Assembly (NCBI GenBank): GCA_023435725.1
Contig: JAEYRD010000035.1
Span: 35,511-99,510 of the forward strand
Direction: 5' to 3'
Length of the DNA stretch: 64,000 nucleotides
Source: Pseudomonadota bacterium
GTDB taxonomy: Bacteria > Pseudomonadota > Alphaproteobacteria > Rhizobiales > Xanthobacteraceae
Numbering within the stretch: position 1 is the first letter of the stretch; every line of letters starts with the position of its first letter. The translations under genes were made by a program, and so were the position numbers. Positions 42,228 through 50,870 of this stretch are shown here, one piece after another. The notes beneath the pieces were generated by a model. That model saw nothing but the letters and a program-made list of their open reading frames with translations, was not told where the DNA came from and did not search any database.

Positions 42228-44171
42228 ATGTACAACGATTCTCTGTTCAACGCTTTCGCTCGGTCGTTCGAGGCGAGAAGCCAGCACGACATGTCGATGG
42301 CGGAATATCTGGAATCGTGTCGAAGCGATCCCATGAAATACGCGAATGCGGCCGAACGACTGCTAGCGGCGATCGGTGAGCCTCAAACGATTGACACGGC
42401 CAAGGACCCACGCCTTGGCCGTATTTTTTTGAACCGCACGATCCGCACGTATCCGGCCTTCGCCGGCTTCTACGGCATGGAGGAAACCATCGAGCGCATC
42501 GTCGGTTTCTTCCGCCACGCGGCGCAAGGCCTCGAAGAGCGCAAGCAGATCCTCTACCTGCTAGGCCCGGTCGGTGGCGGCAAATCCTCGCTTGCCGAGC
42601 GGCTCAAGTCGCTGATGGAAGTCCATCCGATCTACGTGCTGAAGGCCGGCGACGAATTGAGCCCGGTGTTCGAAAGCCCGCTCAGCCTGTTTGATCCCGA
42701 TCAGCTTGGCCCGATGCTGGAGGAGAAGTACGGCATTCCGCGCCGGCGCCTCACCGGTTTGATGAGCCCGTGGTGTTACAAGCGCCTCGAAGCCTTCGGG
42801 GGCGACATCTCGCAATTCCGCGTCGCCAAGATCCAGCCGTCGCGACTGCGCCAGATCGCGATCGCCAAGACCGAGCCCGGTGACGAGAACAACCAGGACA
42901 TCTCCTCGCTGGTCGGCAAGGTCGATATCCGCAAGCTCGAGACCTATGCGCAGAACGATCCTGACGCCTACAGCTATTCGGGCGGCCTCAATCGCGCCAA
43001 CCAGGGCATCCTCGAATTCGTCGAGATGTTCAAGGCGCCGATCAAGATGCTGCATCCGCTGCTCACGGCGACGCAGGAAGGGAACTATATCGGCACCGAG
43101 AATATCGGTGCGATCCCCTTCACCGGCATTATCCTGGCGCACTCGAACGAGGCCGAGTGGGCGAGCTTCAAGTCCAACAAGAACAACGAAGCCTTCATCG
43201 ACCGTATCTGCGTTATCAAGGTGCCGTACTGCCTCAGGGTCACCGAAGAGCAGAAGATCTACGAGAAGCTGATCCAGGGCTCCGAGCTCGCGTCCGCGCC
43301 GTGCGCGCCGTCGACATTGGAGACGATGGCACGGTTCTCGGTGATGTCGCGGCTGCGCAGGCACGAGAATTCCACCCTGTTCGGCAAGATGCGGGTCTAT
43401 GACGGCGAAAGCCTGAAGGAATCCGATCCGAAGGCGCGCAGCGTCCAGGAATATCGGGATGCCGCCGGCGTCGATGAGGGCATGGACGGTGTGTCCACGC
43501 GCTTTGCCTTCAAGATCCTCGCTGCCACATTCAACCACGATCCGCAGGAGGTCGCTGCCGACGCCGTACATCTGATGTACGCGCTGGAGCAGTCGATCCG
43601 CCGCGAGCAGCTCCCAGAGGAGGTCGAGAAGCGCTATCTCGAGTTCATCAAGGCCGAGCTCGCGCCGCGCTACGCCGAGTTCATCGGCAACGAGATCCAG
43701 AAGGCCTATCTCGAGTCCTACACGGATTACGGGCAGAACCTGTTCGATCGCTACGTCGACTACGCCGACGCCTGGATCGAGGATCAGGACTTCAAGGATC
43801 CCGACACCGGACAGCTGCTGGATCGCGAGCTTTTGAACCAGGAACTGACGAAAATCGAGAAGCCGGCGGGCATTGCCAACCCCAAGGACTTCCGAAACGA
43901 GGTCGTCAAATTCTCGTTACGGTCGCGGGCCCAGAACGCCGGCAAGAATCCGACCTGGACGTCCTACGAGAAGATTCGCGACGTGATCGAAAAGAGGATA
44001 TTCTCGCAAGTCGAGGACCTGCTTCCGGTCATCTCCTTCGGGTCGAAGAAGGACGGCGAGACGGAGAAGAAGCACGGCGAGTTCGTCGCACGCATGGTGG
44101 AGCGCGGCTACACCGAGCGTCAGGTTCGCCGGCTCGTCGAATGGTACATGCGCGTGAAGCAGGCTGGTTGA
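42228..44171 (+). CDS. prkA: PrkA, AAA+ serine protein kinase
   Basis: The 647-aa protein is a PrkA/YeaG family member: an AAA+ domain with Walker A GPVGGGKSS (Lys119) and a C-terminal kinase-like domain related to cAMP-dependent kinases. The family is tied to stationary phase, nitrogen starvation and sporulation; in E. coli YeaG works with YeaH. ATG 42228 follows GGAGAGGG. It heads a three-gene operon with yeaH and spoVR behind an EcfG-type promoter. Confidence 0.95.
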   Translation: MYNDSLFNAFARSFEARSQHDMSMAEYLESCRSDPMKYANAAERLLAAIGEPQTIDTAKDPRLGRIFLNRTIRTYPAFAGFYGMEETIERIVGFFRHAAQGLEERKQILYLLGPVGGGKSSLAERLKSLMEVHPIYVLKAGDELSPVFESPLSLFDPDQLGPMLEEKYGIPRRRLTGLMSPWCYKRLEAFGGDISQFRVAKIQPSRLRQIAIAKTEPGDENNQDISSLVGKVDIRKLETYAQNDPDAYSYSGGLNRANQGILEFVEMFKAPIKMLHPLLTATQEGNYIGTENIGAIPFTGIILAHSNEAEWASFKSNKNNEAFIDRICVIKVPYCLRVTEEQKIYEKLIQGSELASAPCAPSTLETMARFSVMSRLRRHENSTLFGKMRVYDGESLKESDPKARSVQEYRDAAGVDEGMDGVSTRFAFKILAATFNHDPQEVAADAVHLMYALEQSIRREQLPEEVEKRYLEFIKAELAPRYAEFIGNEIQKAYLESYTDYGQNLFDRYVDYADAWIEDQDFKDPDTGQLLDRELLNQELTKIEKPAGIANPKDFRNEVVKFSLRSRAQNAGKNPTWTSYEKIRDVIEKRIFSQVEDLLPVISFGSKKDGETEKKHGEFVARMVERGYTERQVRRLVEWYMRVKQAG

Positions 44172-44184
44172 GGCGGATGAGAAA

Positions 44185-45468
44185 GTGGCCATTCACATCA
44201 TTGACAGGCGCCTGAATCCAGGCGGCAAGAGCCTAGAGAACCGTCAGCGGTTCTTGCGTCGGGCCAAGTCCCTGGTGCAGGGCGCCGTCAAGAAGACCTC
44301 GCAGGAACGCGACATCAAGGATGTCCTGGAGGGTGGTGAGGTCACGATCCCGCTCGACGGCATGCACGAGCCGCGCTTCCGCCGCGAGGGCGGAACCCGC
44401 GACATGGTGCTGCCCGGGAACAAGAAGTTCGTCGAGGGCGATTATCTCCAGCGGTCCGGCCAGGGCAGCGCCAAGAACTCCGGTCCAGGCGAAGGTGACA
44501 GCGAGGACGCCTTCCGCTTCGTGTTGAGCCGCGACGAGTTCGTCGATCTCTTCCTCGACGATCTCGAACTGCCTGATCTCGCCAAGCGCAAGATGGCGCA
44601 GACGGAGAGCGAGGGCATCCAGCGCGCCGGCTACACCACGTCGGGCTCGCCCGCCAACATCTCGGTGAGCCGGACGGTGCAGCTCGCGCTCGCCCGCCGC
44701 ATCGCGCTCCGCCGTCCGCGCAAGAGCGAGATCGAGGAGCTGGAAGCCGAGATCGCCGCCTGCACCGACGAGGACGTGCGTGCCGAACTCGTCGACAAGC
44801 TCGAGAAGCTCAAGGCCAAATCCAAGCGCATTCCCTTCATCGATCCCCTCGACATCCGCTACCGCCGCTTCGAGACGGTGCCGCGGCCGGTGGCGCAGGC
44901 GGTGATGTTCTGCCTGATGGACGTCTCCGGCTCGATGTCCGAGCACATGAAGGATCTCGCCAAGCGCTTCTACATGCTGCTCTACGTGTTCCTGAAACGC
45001 CGCTACAAGCATGTCGAGATCGTCTTCATCCGCCACACCGACCGCGCCGAGGAGGTGGACGAGCAGACCTTCTTCTACGGTCCGGCGTCGGGTGGCACGC
45101 TGGTCTCCAGCGCGCTCCAGGCGATGTACGAGATCGTGCGCGAGCGCTTCAATCCGTCGGACTGGAATATCTACGCCGCACAGGCGTCCGACGGCGACAA
45201 TTCCTATTCCGACGGCGAGCTCACGGGCATGCTGCTGACCGACAAGATCCTGCCGGTCTGCCAGTTCTTCGCCTATCTCGAAGTCGGCGAGTCCGGCGGC
45301 AGCGCCTTCGATCTCTCCGATTCCTCGCTCTGGACTCTCTACGAGCGCCTGCGCAACAGCGGCGCGCCTCTCTCGATGCGCAAGGTCAGCGAGCGCAGCG
45401 AGATCTTCCCGGTGTTCCACGACCTGTTCCAGCGCCGCGAAACTGCCCAGGAGAAGACTGCTCCATGA
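44185..45468 (+). CDS. yeaH: YeaH/DUF444 von Willebrand A-domain protein
   Basis: The 427-aa protein starts IIDRRLNPGGKSLENRQRFL as DUF444 members do. The C-terminal VWA domain has a MIDAS motif DVSGSMS (Asp246) and later GGTLVSSAL and DGDNSYSD, so metal-dependent protein binding is likely. Known partner of PrkA/YeaG in stress responses. GTG 44185 has a GGATGAG sequence upstream. It overlaps spoVR by four bases. Confidence 0.93.
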   Translation: MAIHIIDRRLNPGGKSLENRQRFLRRAKSLVQGAVKKTSQERDIKDVLEGGEVTIPLDGMHEPRFRREGGTRDMVLPGNKKFVEGDYLQRSGQGSAKNSGPGEGDSEDAFRFVLSRDEFVDLFLDDLELPDLAKRKMAQTESEGIQRAGYTTSGSPANISVSRTVQLALARRIALRRPRKSEIEELEAEIAACTDEDVRAELVDKLEKLKAKSKRIPFIDPLDIRYRRFETVPRPVAQAVMFCLMDVSGSMSEHMKDLAKRFYMLLYVFLKRRYKHVEIVFIRHTDRAEEVDEQTFFYGPASGGTLVSSALQAMYEIVRERFNPSDWNIYAAQASDGDNSYSDGELTGMLLTDKILPVCQFFAYLEVGESGGSAFDLSDSSLWTLYERLRNSGAPLSMRKVSERSEIFPVFHDLFQRRETAQEKTAP

Positions 45469-47000
45469 CGGAAAGACTGTTCGAGGGCGCTGACTGGGAC
45501 TTCCATACCTTGCAGCGCATCACCGATGCCTGCGAGCAGGTGGCCAAGAACGATCTCGGGCTCGACGTCTATCCCAACCAGATCGAGGTCATCACCGCCG
45601 AGCAGATGCTGGATGCCTACTCCTCCGTCGGCATGCCCCTGTTCTACAAGCACTGGTCCTTCGGCAAGCATTTCGCGTTCCACGAGGCATCCTATCGCAA
45701 GGGCCTGATGGGGCTCGCCTACGAGATCGTCATCAACTCCTCGCCCTGCATCTCCTACCTCATGGAGGAGAACACAGCGACGATGCAGACGCTGGTGATC
45801 GCGCACGCAGCTTTCGGCCACAACCACTTCTTCAAGAACAATTATCTGTTCAAGCAGTGGACCGACGCCGACGGCATCCTGGATTATCTCGATTTCGCCA
45901 AGAACTATGTCGCGACCTGTGAGGAGCGCTACGGCCGCGTCGAGGTCGAACGCACGCTGGATGCCGCACACGCTCTGATGTCGCACGGCATCGACCGCTA
46001 TCCCGGCAAGAAGAAGCTGGATCTGCGCGCCGAAGAGAAGCGGGCAGGGCGCCGCCGCCAGCACGAGGAGGAGGTTTTCAACGACCTCTGGCGCACCGTG
46101 CCCAAGGGCGCGGCCAAGAGCCGGTCCGCGCTCAGCATCGAGCGCCGCCGCAAGCTGCTCGGCCTGCCGCAGGAAAACCTGCTCTACTTCCTGGAGAAGA
46201 GCGCGCCGCGGCTGGCGCCCTGGCAGCGCGAGCTGCTGCGCATCGTCCGTCACATCGCGCAGTACTTCTATCCGCAGAGCCAGACCAAGGTGATGAACGA
46301 GGGGACGGCGACCTACGTCCACTATCGCATCATGAGCAGGCTGCACGAGCAGGGCCGCATCACCGACGGCAACTTCCTCGAATTCCTGCAGTCGCACACC
46401 AACGTGGTGTTCCAGCCCGAGTTCGACGATCCGCGCTTCTCCGGCTTCAATCCCTATGCGCTCGGCTTTGCCATGATGCAGGACATCGAGCGCATCGTCA
46501 CCAAGCCGGGAGACGAGGACCGCGAATGGTTTCCTGATATCGCCGGGAAGGGCGACGTCATGGGCGTGCTGCGCGACGTCTGGGCCAATTACCGCGACGA
46601 GAGCTTCATCGGTCAGTTCCTCAGCCCGAAGCTGATGCGGCACTTCCGCATGTTCCACCTGCACGACGATCCCGAGGAGCGCGCCGGCATCCGGGTCGAT
46701 GCCATCCACGACGAGCGCGGCTTCCGCCGCGTGCGGCGCGAGCTTGCGCGGCAGCACGATGTCGGCTTCATCGACGCCAATATCGAGGTGGTCGACGTCG
46801 ATCTCTCGGGCGATCGCCGCCTGATCCTGCATCACCACGTCATCAAGGGCTCGCAGCTCAACGAGACCGACGCCAAGCGGGTGCTCCAGCATCTGGCCGA
46901 TCTCTGGACCTATGATGTCTCGCTGATCGAGGTCGATGCCAACGACAAGGTCTTGCGCGAATATGTCGTGAGCCCGCGCCCGATCCCGGCGGCGGCCTGA
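45465..47000 (+). CDS. spoVR: SpoVR-family protein
   Basis: The 511-aa protein matches the SpoVR/YcgB family (FEGADWDFHTLQRITDAC, SVGMPLFYKHWSFGKHF, NEGTATYVHYRIM). In Bacillus it affects spore cortex; in non-sporeformers it is linked to stress and stationary phase, and its molecular activity is unknown. The ATGA overlap with yeaH shows tight coupling, and the prkA-yeaH-spoVR order is widely conserved. Confidence 0.94.
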   Translation: MTERLFEGADWDFHTLQRITDACEQVAKNDLGLDVYPNQIEVITAEQMLDAYSSVGMPLFYKHWSFGKHFAFHEASYRKGLMGLAYEIVINSSPCISYLMEENTATMQTLVIAHAAFGHNHFFKNNYLFKQWTDADGILDYLDFAKNYVATCEERYGRVEVERTLDAAHALMSHGIDRYPGKKKLDLRAEEKRAGRRRQHEEEVFNDLWRTVPKGAAKSRSALSIERRRKLLGLPQENLLYFLEKSAPRLAPWQRELLRIVRHIAQYFYPQSQTKVMNEGTATYVHYRIMSRLHEQGRITDGNFLEFLQSHTNVVFQPEFDDPRFSGFNPYALGFAMMQDIERIVTKPGDEDREWFPDIAGKGDVMGVLRDVWANYRDESFIGQFLSPKLMRHFRMFHLHDDPEERAGIRVDAIHDERGFRRVRRELARQHDVGFIDANIEVVDVDLSGDRRLILHHHVIKGSQLNETDAKRVLQHLADLWTYDVSLIEVDANDKVLREYVVSPRPIPAAA

Positions 47001-47009
47001 CGCCGCCGG

Positions 47010-47456
47010 TTATGTCGGGCGCTTCTTGGCGAGCTTGCTTTTGGCCTTGGATGTGTTCAGGGCCACCGCTGCGCGGATCAGTGCCTTCAACGCCTTCTCG
47101 TCGATCTTCGCACTCTCGTGGAAATCGATGGCGCGCCGCACATTTCCATCGAGGCTGGAGTTGAACAAGCCGGTGGGGTCATCCAGTGCCGCACCCTTCG
47201 CAAACGTCATCTTCACCACGGCCTTGTAGGTCTCGCCGGTGCAGATGATGCCGTCGTGCTCCCACACGGGAACGCCGCGCCACTTCCACTCCTCGACGAC
47301 GTCGGGGTCGGCTTCCTTGATCAGGCCGCGGATGCGTTTGAGCATCTCGCCGCGCCAGTCGCCGAGCTGCTTGATCCGTCCGTCGATCAGCCTGGAGGGC
47401 GAAGGCTCATTTGCTGCCTTCGCGCTGCTCTGTTTTGCCGACACGGCTTTCTTCAT
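47010..47456 (-). CDS. DUF1801-family protein
   Basis: The 148-aa protein has a basic N-terminal tail and the DUF1801/YdhG fold signature (EEWKWRGVPVWEHDGIICTG then KAVVKMTFAKGA and LFNSSLDGN). Relatives include the Bacillus Fra iron chaperone, but most are uncharacterised. ATG 47456 is supported by a GAGGCGAG sequence. It follows a small membrane gene on the same strand. The next gene upstream on the plus strand, spoVR, converges on it. Confidence 0.8.
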   Translation of the reverse strand: MKKAVSAKQSSAKAANEPSPSRLIDGRIKQLGDWRGEMLKRIRGLIKEADPDVVEEWKWRGVPVWEHDGIICTGETYKAVVKMTFAKGAALDDPTGLFNSSLDGNVRRAIDFHESAKIDEKALKALIRAAVALNTSKAKSKLAKKRPT

Positions 47457-47469
47457 GATCTCGCCTCGT

Positions 47470-47676
47470 TCACGCGTTGCTGCCGCGGCTGACATAGGGC
47501 AGCGCAAACAAATAGAGGCCGGTGATCAGCAACGGAATCAGCGGCACGAGCGCCAGGAAGCCGATCCATGTCGCCTGGACCTGCTGCGTCATGGCGACGA
47601 TGTTCGCGATGACTGCGAGCGTGAAAGCAATCGACAGCCAGCGATGGATCTGCCGGATCCACATGTTCGAGCTCAT
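47470..47676 (-). CDS. Small two-helix membrane protein
   Basis: The 68-aa protein has two membrane spans (WLSIAFTLAVIANIVAM and IGFLALVPLIPLLITGLYLF) joined by TQQVQATW, with the N-terminal motif IRQIHRWLS. ATG 47676 has an AAGGAG sequence seven bases before it. It lies between the DUF1801 and SRPBCC genes on the same strand. No function recognised. Confidence 0.75.
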   Translation of the reverse strand: MSSNMWIRQIHRWLSIAFTLAVIANIVAMTQQVQATWIGFLALVPLIPLLITGLYLFALPYVSRGSNA

Positions 47677-47721
47677 TGGGATCTCCTTTGGGAATGATCG
47701 GAATAGAGGCCGGCAAGGGAG

Positions 47722-48153
47722 CTAGTCTGGCCGCGCCAGCACCTCGTCCAGCTTGGCAAAAAACTGCTTCCAGCCGGCATGCGCGCCGCCATAGGCCTGT
47801 TTCTGCGTCGGGCTGAAGCCCGCCTGCTCGACGCGCAAATGCGTGCCGGCGCTCGTCGGCGTAAGCGTGAAGGTCACCACGCTTTTCAGATCGAAGGCCG
47901 CGTCCTCATGCGAGAAATTCCAGGTGTAGGCGAGGCTGCGTTGCGGCTCGATGGTGAGCACCTCGCAGTCCAGCACGCCGCCCCACTCGCCGCGAAGATT
48001 GAAGCGATGACCGACGACAGGCTTGAAGTCGTTCTTCATCAGCCATTCCTCGATCAGATGCGGCTGCGTCAGCGCGCGCCAGATCCGTTCCGCCGGAAAC
48101 GAAAACTCGCGCTCGACGACCACGGAGCGTGTCTCGGCTGCAGCTTCGGTCAT
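47722..48153 (-). CDS. SRPBCC/AHA1-type protein
   Basis: The 143-aa protein has a START-like fold with VVVEREFSFPAERIWRALT, HLIEEWLMKNDFKP and a C-terminal GWKQFFAKLDEVL helix. Such proteins have a hydrophobic cavity and are often paired with an ArsR regulator. The start overlaps the ArsR stop by four bases, so the two are co-translated. The ligand is unknown. Confidence 0.88.
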   Translation of the reverse strand: MTEAAAETRSVVVEREFSFPAERIWRALTQPHLIEEWLMKNDFKPVVGHRFNLRGEWGGVLDCEVLTIEPQRSLAYTWNFSHEDAAFDLKSVVTFTLTPTSAGTHLRVEQAGFSPTQKQAYGGAHAGWKQFFAKLDEVLARPD

Positions 48154-48473
48154 TGGTCCATCCTCTTCAGGAGATCGTCGAGAGCATCGAGCCGGTTCTG
48201 CCAGAACCCGGCCATCTGGCCGGTCCAGTCGATCAGCGGATTGAGCGCACCAGGCTGCGCGCTGTAATGGGTCTGGCGTCCCTCGTGGCGATCACGCACC
48301 AGCCCGGCCTGCTTCAGCGCGCCGAGATGCTTTGAGACCGCCGGCTGGGAAACGCCCGACTGCGCCGTCAGTGCCCCGACCGTCTGCTCGCCCTCGCGAC
48401 ACAGCCGCTCGAAGATCGCCCGCCGGGTGGGGTCGGCGAGCGTCCTGAACAGGAGGTCGTGAGCGGCGGACAT
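48150..48473 (-). CDS. ArsR-family transcriptional regulator
   Basis: The 107-aa winged-helix repressor begins MSAAHDLLFRTLADPTRRAI, with recognition helix VSQPAVSKHLGALKQAGLV and wing DRHEGRQTHYSAQ. There is no metal-binding cysteine motif, so it senses something other than arsenite-type metals. ATG 48473 is preferred over 48491 because it gives the family start and the earlier codon lies inside an operator-like palindrome. It likely represses itself and the SRPBCC gene. Confidence 0.9.
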   Translation of the reverse strand: MSAAHDLLFRTLADPTRRAIFERLCREGEQTVGALTAQSGVSQPAVSKHLGALKQAGLVRDRHEGRQTHYSAQPGALNPLIDWTGQMAGFWQNRLDALDDLLKRMDQ

Positions 48474-48480
48474 GAGAAAT

Positions 48481-48525
48481 CCATAACTCATAAGTTATGG
48501 ATTGATTCATAACTGTATAGTTATG
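48481..48525. promoter_or_regulatory. Double palindromic operator for the ArsR gene
   Basis: CCATAACT-CATA-AGTTATGG (48481-48500) and CATAACT-GTAT-AGTTATG (48508-48525) share ATAACT-N4-AGTTAT. Their centres are 26 bp apart, placing both on nearly the same face of the helix. The position directly before the ArsR start suggests autorepression. Confidence 0.7.
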
Positions 48526-48579
48526 GATGAGTCAAGAGCTATGGAAGGAATGTCGCGTTCGCTTGCGCGACCCTCTCCG

Positions 48580-48666
48580 CCGTCATTGCGAGGAGCACTT
48601 GCGACGAAGCAATCCAGTCTTCCGCCGCGGAGGGGCTGGATTGCTTCGCTTCGCTCGCAATGACGG
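48580..48666. repeat. Dispersed palindromic element, copy 3
   Basis: CCGTCATTGCGAGGAGCACT...GAAGCAATCCAG is mirrored by CTGGATTGCTTCGCTTCGCT..GCAATGACGG. It lies between the ArsR promoter and the end of the DsrE-family gene, and may terminate that gene. Confidence 0.9.
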
Positions 48667-48693
48667 AGGATGTGGCAGCGCTTTCGCAGCGAC

Positions 48694-49143
48694 CTACGGC
48701 CGCAGATAGAGATAGCCCTGCGACTGAAGCTCGGCCAGGCGAACCACGCCGCCCTTCTCCGCGCTGACGAAGCCGGGCAGCAGGTCCGCCAGCGTGACGT
48801 TCTGCGCCTTCATCGTGTTGCCGCAGGCGGCGAGCTCGACGCCGTTCTTGGAGAAATCGACGACGCGCTTGCTGACGTCAGGGGTGGCCTGCGCCGATTG
48901 AAACGCCTTCAGTGCCGGCCCGTGGATTACCAGCGCGATGGTGACATGGTCGGGCCCGCCGACGCCGTCGATGTGGTTCTGGATGTTGCCGAGCACGAAA
49001 TTGACCTTCTCGGCATCGCTGAGATGGTAGACGACCCTCAGCTTGTTGCCAGCTCCGGCTTCCGTCGCGGCCTTCGCGCTGGAGGCGCCCAACGCTGCGC
49101 CGAGGGCTGATACTGCGCTCCACAAGATGTTCCGACGGTTCAT
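48694..49143 (-). CDS. Exported DsrE-family protein
   Basis: The 149-aa protein has an N-terminal export signal (MNRRNILWSAVSALGAALGA then SSAKA; twin-arginine-like but without the full motif) and a DsrE/F-like fold: VVYHLSDAEKVNFVLGNIQN, VIHGPALKAF and a conserved cysteine in ELAACGNTMKAQ. DsrE proteins carry sulfur on such a cysteine; periplasmic members are of unknown role. ATG 49143 follows AAGGAGATC. Confidence 0.85.
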   Translation of the reverse strand: MNRRNILWSAVSALGAALGASSAKAATEAGAGNKLRVVYHLSDAEKVNFVLGNIQNHIDGVGGPDHVTIALVIHGPALKAFQSAQATPDVSKRVVDFSKNGVELAACGNTMKAQNVTLADLLPGFVSAEKGGVVRLAELQSQGYLYLRP

Positions 49144-49182
49144 GGCGATCTCCTTCGATCGGGCGATTTCGCCGACTCCTTA

Positions 49183-49803
49183 TCACTTGTGGCGCAGTGC
49201 GGCGAGTTCCTTGCGGTCGGTCACCAGCGAGGCGCATTCGCGGTTGTCGGTGCGGTCGAGCCGGAAAATCTTGTCGTCGGCGCCGGCCACCAGCGACTCC
49301 TCGGCATCATCATCCGGCTTGTTGTTCTGCCAGACCCTGACGCGCGCGAGCCGCACGATCGCCGACTTGTCGTCCTTGGAGAGCGCCACGCCGATGCCGC
49401 CGCCCTCGCAGTCGACGCCGCAACCGAGGCGCACCTCGTCGCCGTTCTTGGTGAACATGGCGTGGCCGCACGAGCCGCTGGAATCGAAATCGCCGCTGCG
49501 GTGGCGATACCTGAAGCCGAGGCGAAAGGAGTTATGGAGCTCCTTGTCCTCCTTGTCGTACTCCGCCGAGATCAGCAGCTTCATCGAGGCGACCTTCTGC
49601 TTCGGGTGCCGCGCCAGATGCTCTGCATCATAGTGCCGGACGAAGCAGGCATAGGCCTTGTCGCCGGGCGCGCCTGCATACATGCGTGCGTTGAAGGTCG
49701 CGGCCTCGGCCTTGGTTGGCTCGCGCATGTCGTCGGCCTCGTCGGCCCGGGCGGCGCCGATGGATGCGGCAAGGGCGAGCGGAAGGACAAGGGCAAGCTT
49801 CAT
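49183..49803 (-). CDS. Uncharacterised exported protein with several cysteines
   Basis: The 206-aa protein has a clear signal peptide (MKLALVLPLALAASIGAARA) and a mature part with five or more cysteines (AYACFVRHY, GSCGHAMF, LGCGVDCEGGG, NRECASLV), suggesting disulfides. I recognise no domain. It lies 39 bp before the DsrE gene on the same strand and may be co-transcribed. ATG 49803 gives the signal peptide its proper start. Confidence 0.75.
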   Translation of the reverse strand: MKLALVLPLALAASIGAARADEADDMREPTKAEAATFNARMYAGAPGDKAYACFVRHYDAEHLARHPKQKVASMKLLISAEYDKEDKELHNSFRLGFRYRHRSGDFDSSGSCGHAMFTKNGDEVRLGCGVDCEGGGIGVALSKDDKSAIVRLARVRVWQNNKPDDDAEESLVAGADDKIFRLDRTDNRECASLVTDRKELAALRHK

Positions 49804-50010
49804 GATCGCACCGGACGCGTGAGCCGTTGACGGCCCCATCAGGACGGTGGGGCCAACTGGCGGTTAGTCGCAGGCCGAATACGACGCGTTCAAGTGCAAA
49901 TGCTTCGCACTCCCGTGGGGAGCCTCGCGCAAGGTTCCACCGTTAGCATTTTAGAAGAAGGGGCGCTGATAAACCCCAGGTTGTTGCAAAAGGCTGGTGG
50001 CGGTCCAAAA

Positions 50011-50601
50011 ATGTCCGTAGGTCAGAACTTGCCCAACGTCACGATCGGCTATTCCTGGGGACGGCTGCTGACGCTTTTCGGCTCCGCCCTGCTGCTGACG
50101 CTGCTCTGTGCTGCGCTCGCATTCACCTGGCAGCAAGGCAAGAACATCACCACGTTCGATGTCGCCGTCTGCTATGTCGGCGCAGTGTTTTTCGGCCTTG
50201 CCACCTGCAGGATGCTCTTCAGGTTGATCTCCGCCAGGGAGCCAGTGGTCTTCATCAGCCGTGTCGGCATTCGCGACGCAAGGCTCGCCGACGAGACCAT
50301 CGCCTGGAGTTCGGTGCGGAAGATACTGATCTGGCAGCAGCGCGCGCAGAGGTTCGTGGTGCTCAAAGTCGATCCCCTTGTCGCCGGGCGGTTCTCCGGT
50401 GGCTTCCTGAAGCGTGCCTTGTCGCTGATGAACAAGGCGCTTGGCGCTGACGGCGTGATCGTTAATGCGGGCGGCCTGACCATGGACGCCGAGACATTGC
50501 TCAAGACCTGCAAGCAATATTGGGGTGCCGGGCGACCGGCCCATTCGGACCACTCCGTGCCGGAGTCGGAGCCTGAGCCCAAGCCCGAGCCTGTCAGCTA
50601 G
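50011..50601 (+). CDS. STM3941-like membrane protein, second paralogue
   Basis: The 196-aa protein is a paralogue of 41309-41929: two membrane helices (LLTLFGSALLLTLLCAALAF and VCYVGAVFFGLATCRMLFRL), then EPVVFISRVGIRDARLADET and IAWSSVRKILIW, and a Pro/Glu-rich tail (SEPEPKPEPVS). ATG 50011 is chosen by comparison with the paralogue; the frame is open back to 49894. Unknown function. The 269-bp gap after it holds no supported feature. Confidence 0.6.
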   Translation: MSVGQNLPNVTIGYSWGRLLTLFGSALLLTLLCAALAFTWQQGKNITTFDVAVCYVGAVFFGLATCRMLFRLISAREPVVFISRVGIRDARLADETIAWSSVRKILIWQQRAQRFVVLKVDPLVAGRFSGGFLKRALSLMNKALGADGVIVNAGGLTMDAETLLKTCKQYWGAGRPAHSDHSVPESEPEPKPEPVS

Positions 50602-50870
50602 AACGGCGCAAAGCTCGCGTGCTTCGGGCAAGATGCTGCGCATCGTCGCGGCGGACGAGGCAGGCATGGGCCCAACTTGCCAAGTGTGCCCACACGGGCC
50701 TTAGTCGCCGTCGGATCAAGAAGGTTCAAATCCTTGCGGCGGTTTTGCCTGGGAACTTGAGGCAAATGTCTACGACATTGTCGCGGTTCATCAATGTGAT
50801 AGTCTTCACAGACAGCCGCATTCCGAAGAGGTAAGCTGATCCGCCTTTGCAAGTTTGTGGAGTCCCCTGA

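Noticed and set aside
47453..47716. 87-codon frame overlapping the small membrane protein at 47470-47676
   Set aside because: The other frame has a clear ribosome-binding site and two well-formed membrane helices; this one is His/Arg-rich shadow.
50766..50780. AATGTC-TAC-GACATT inverted repeat before the cyclase gene
   Set aside because: The arms are only six bases in a 269-bp gap, so chance occurrence is plausible, with no supporting context.
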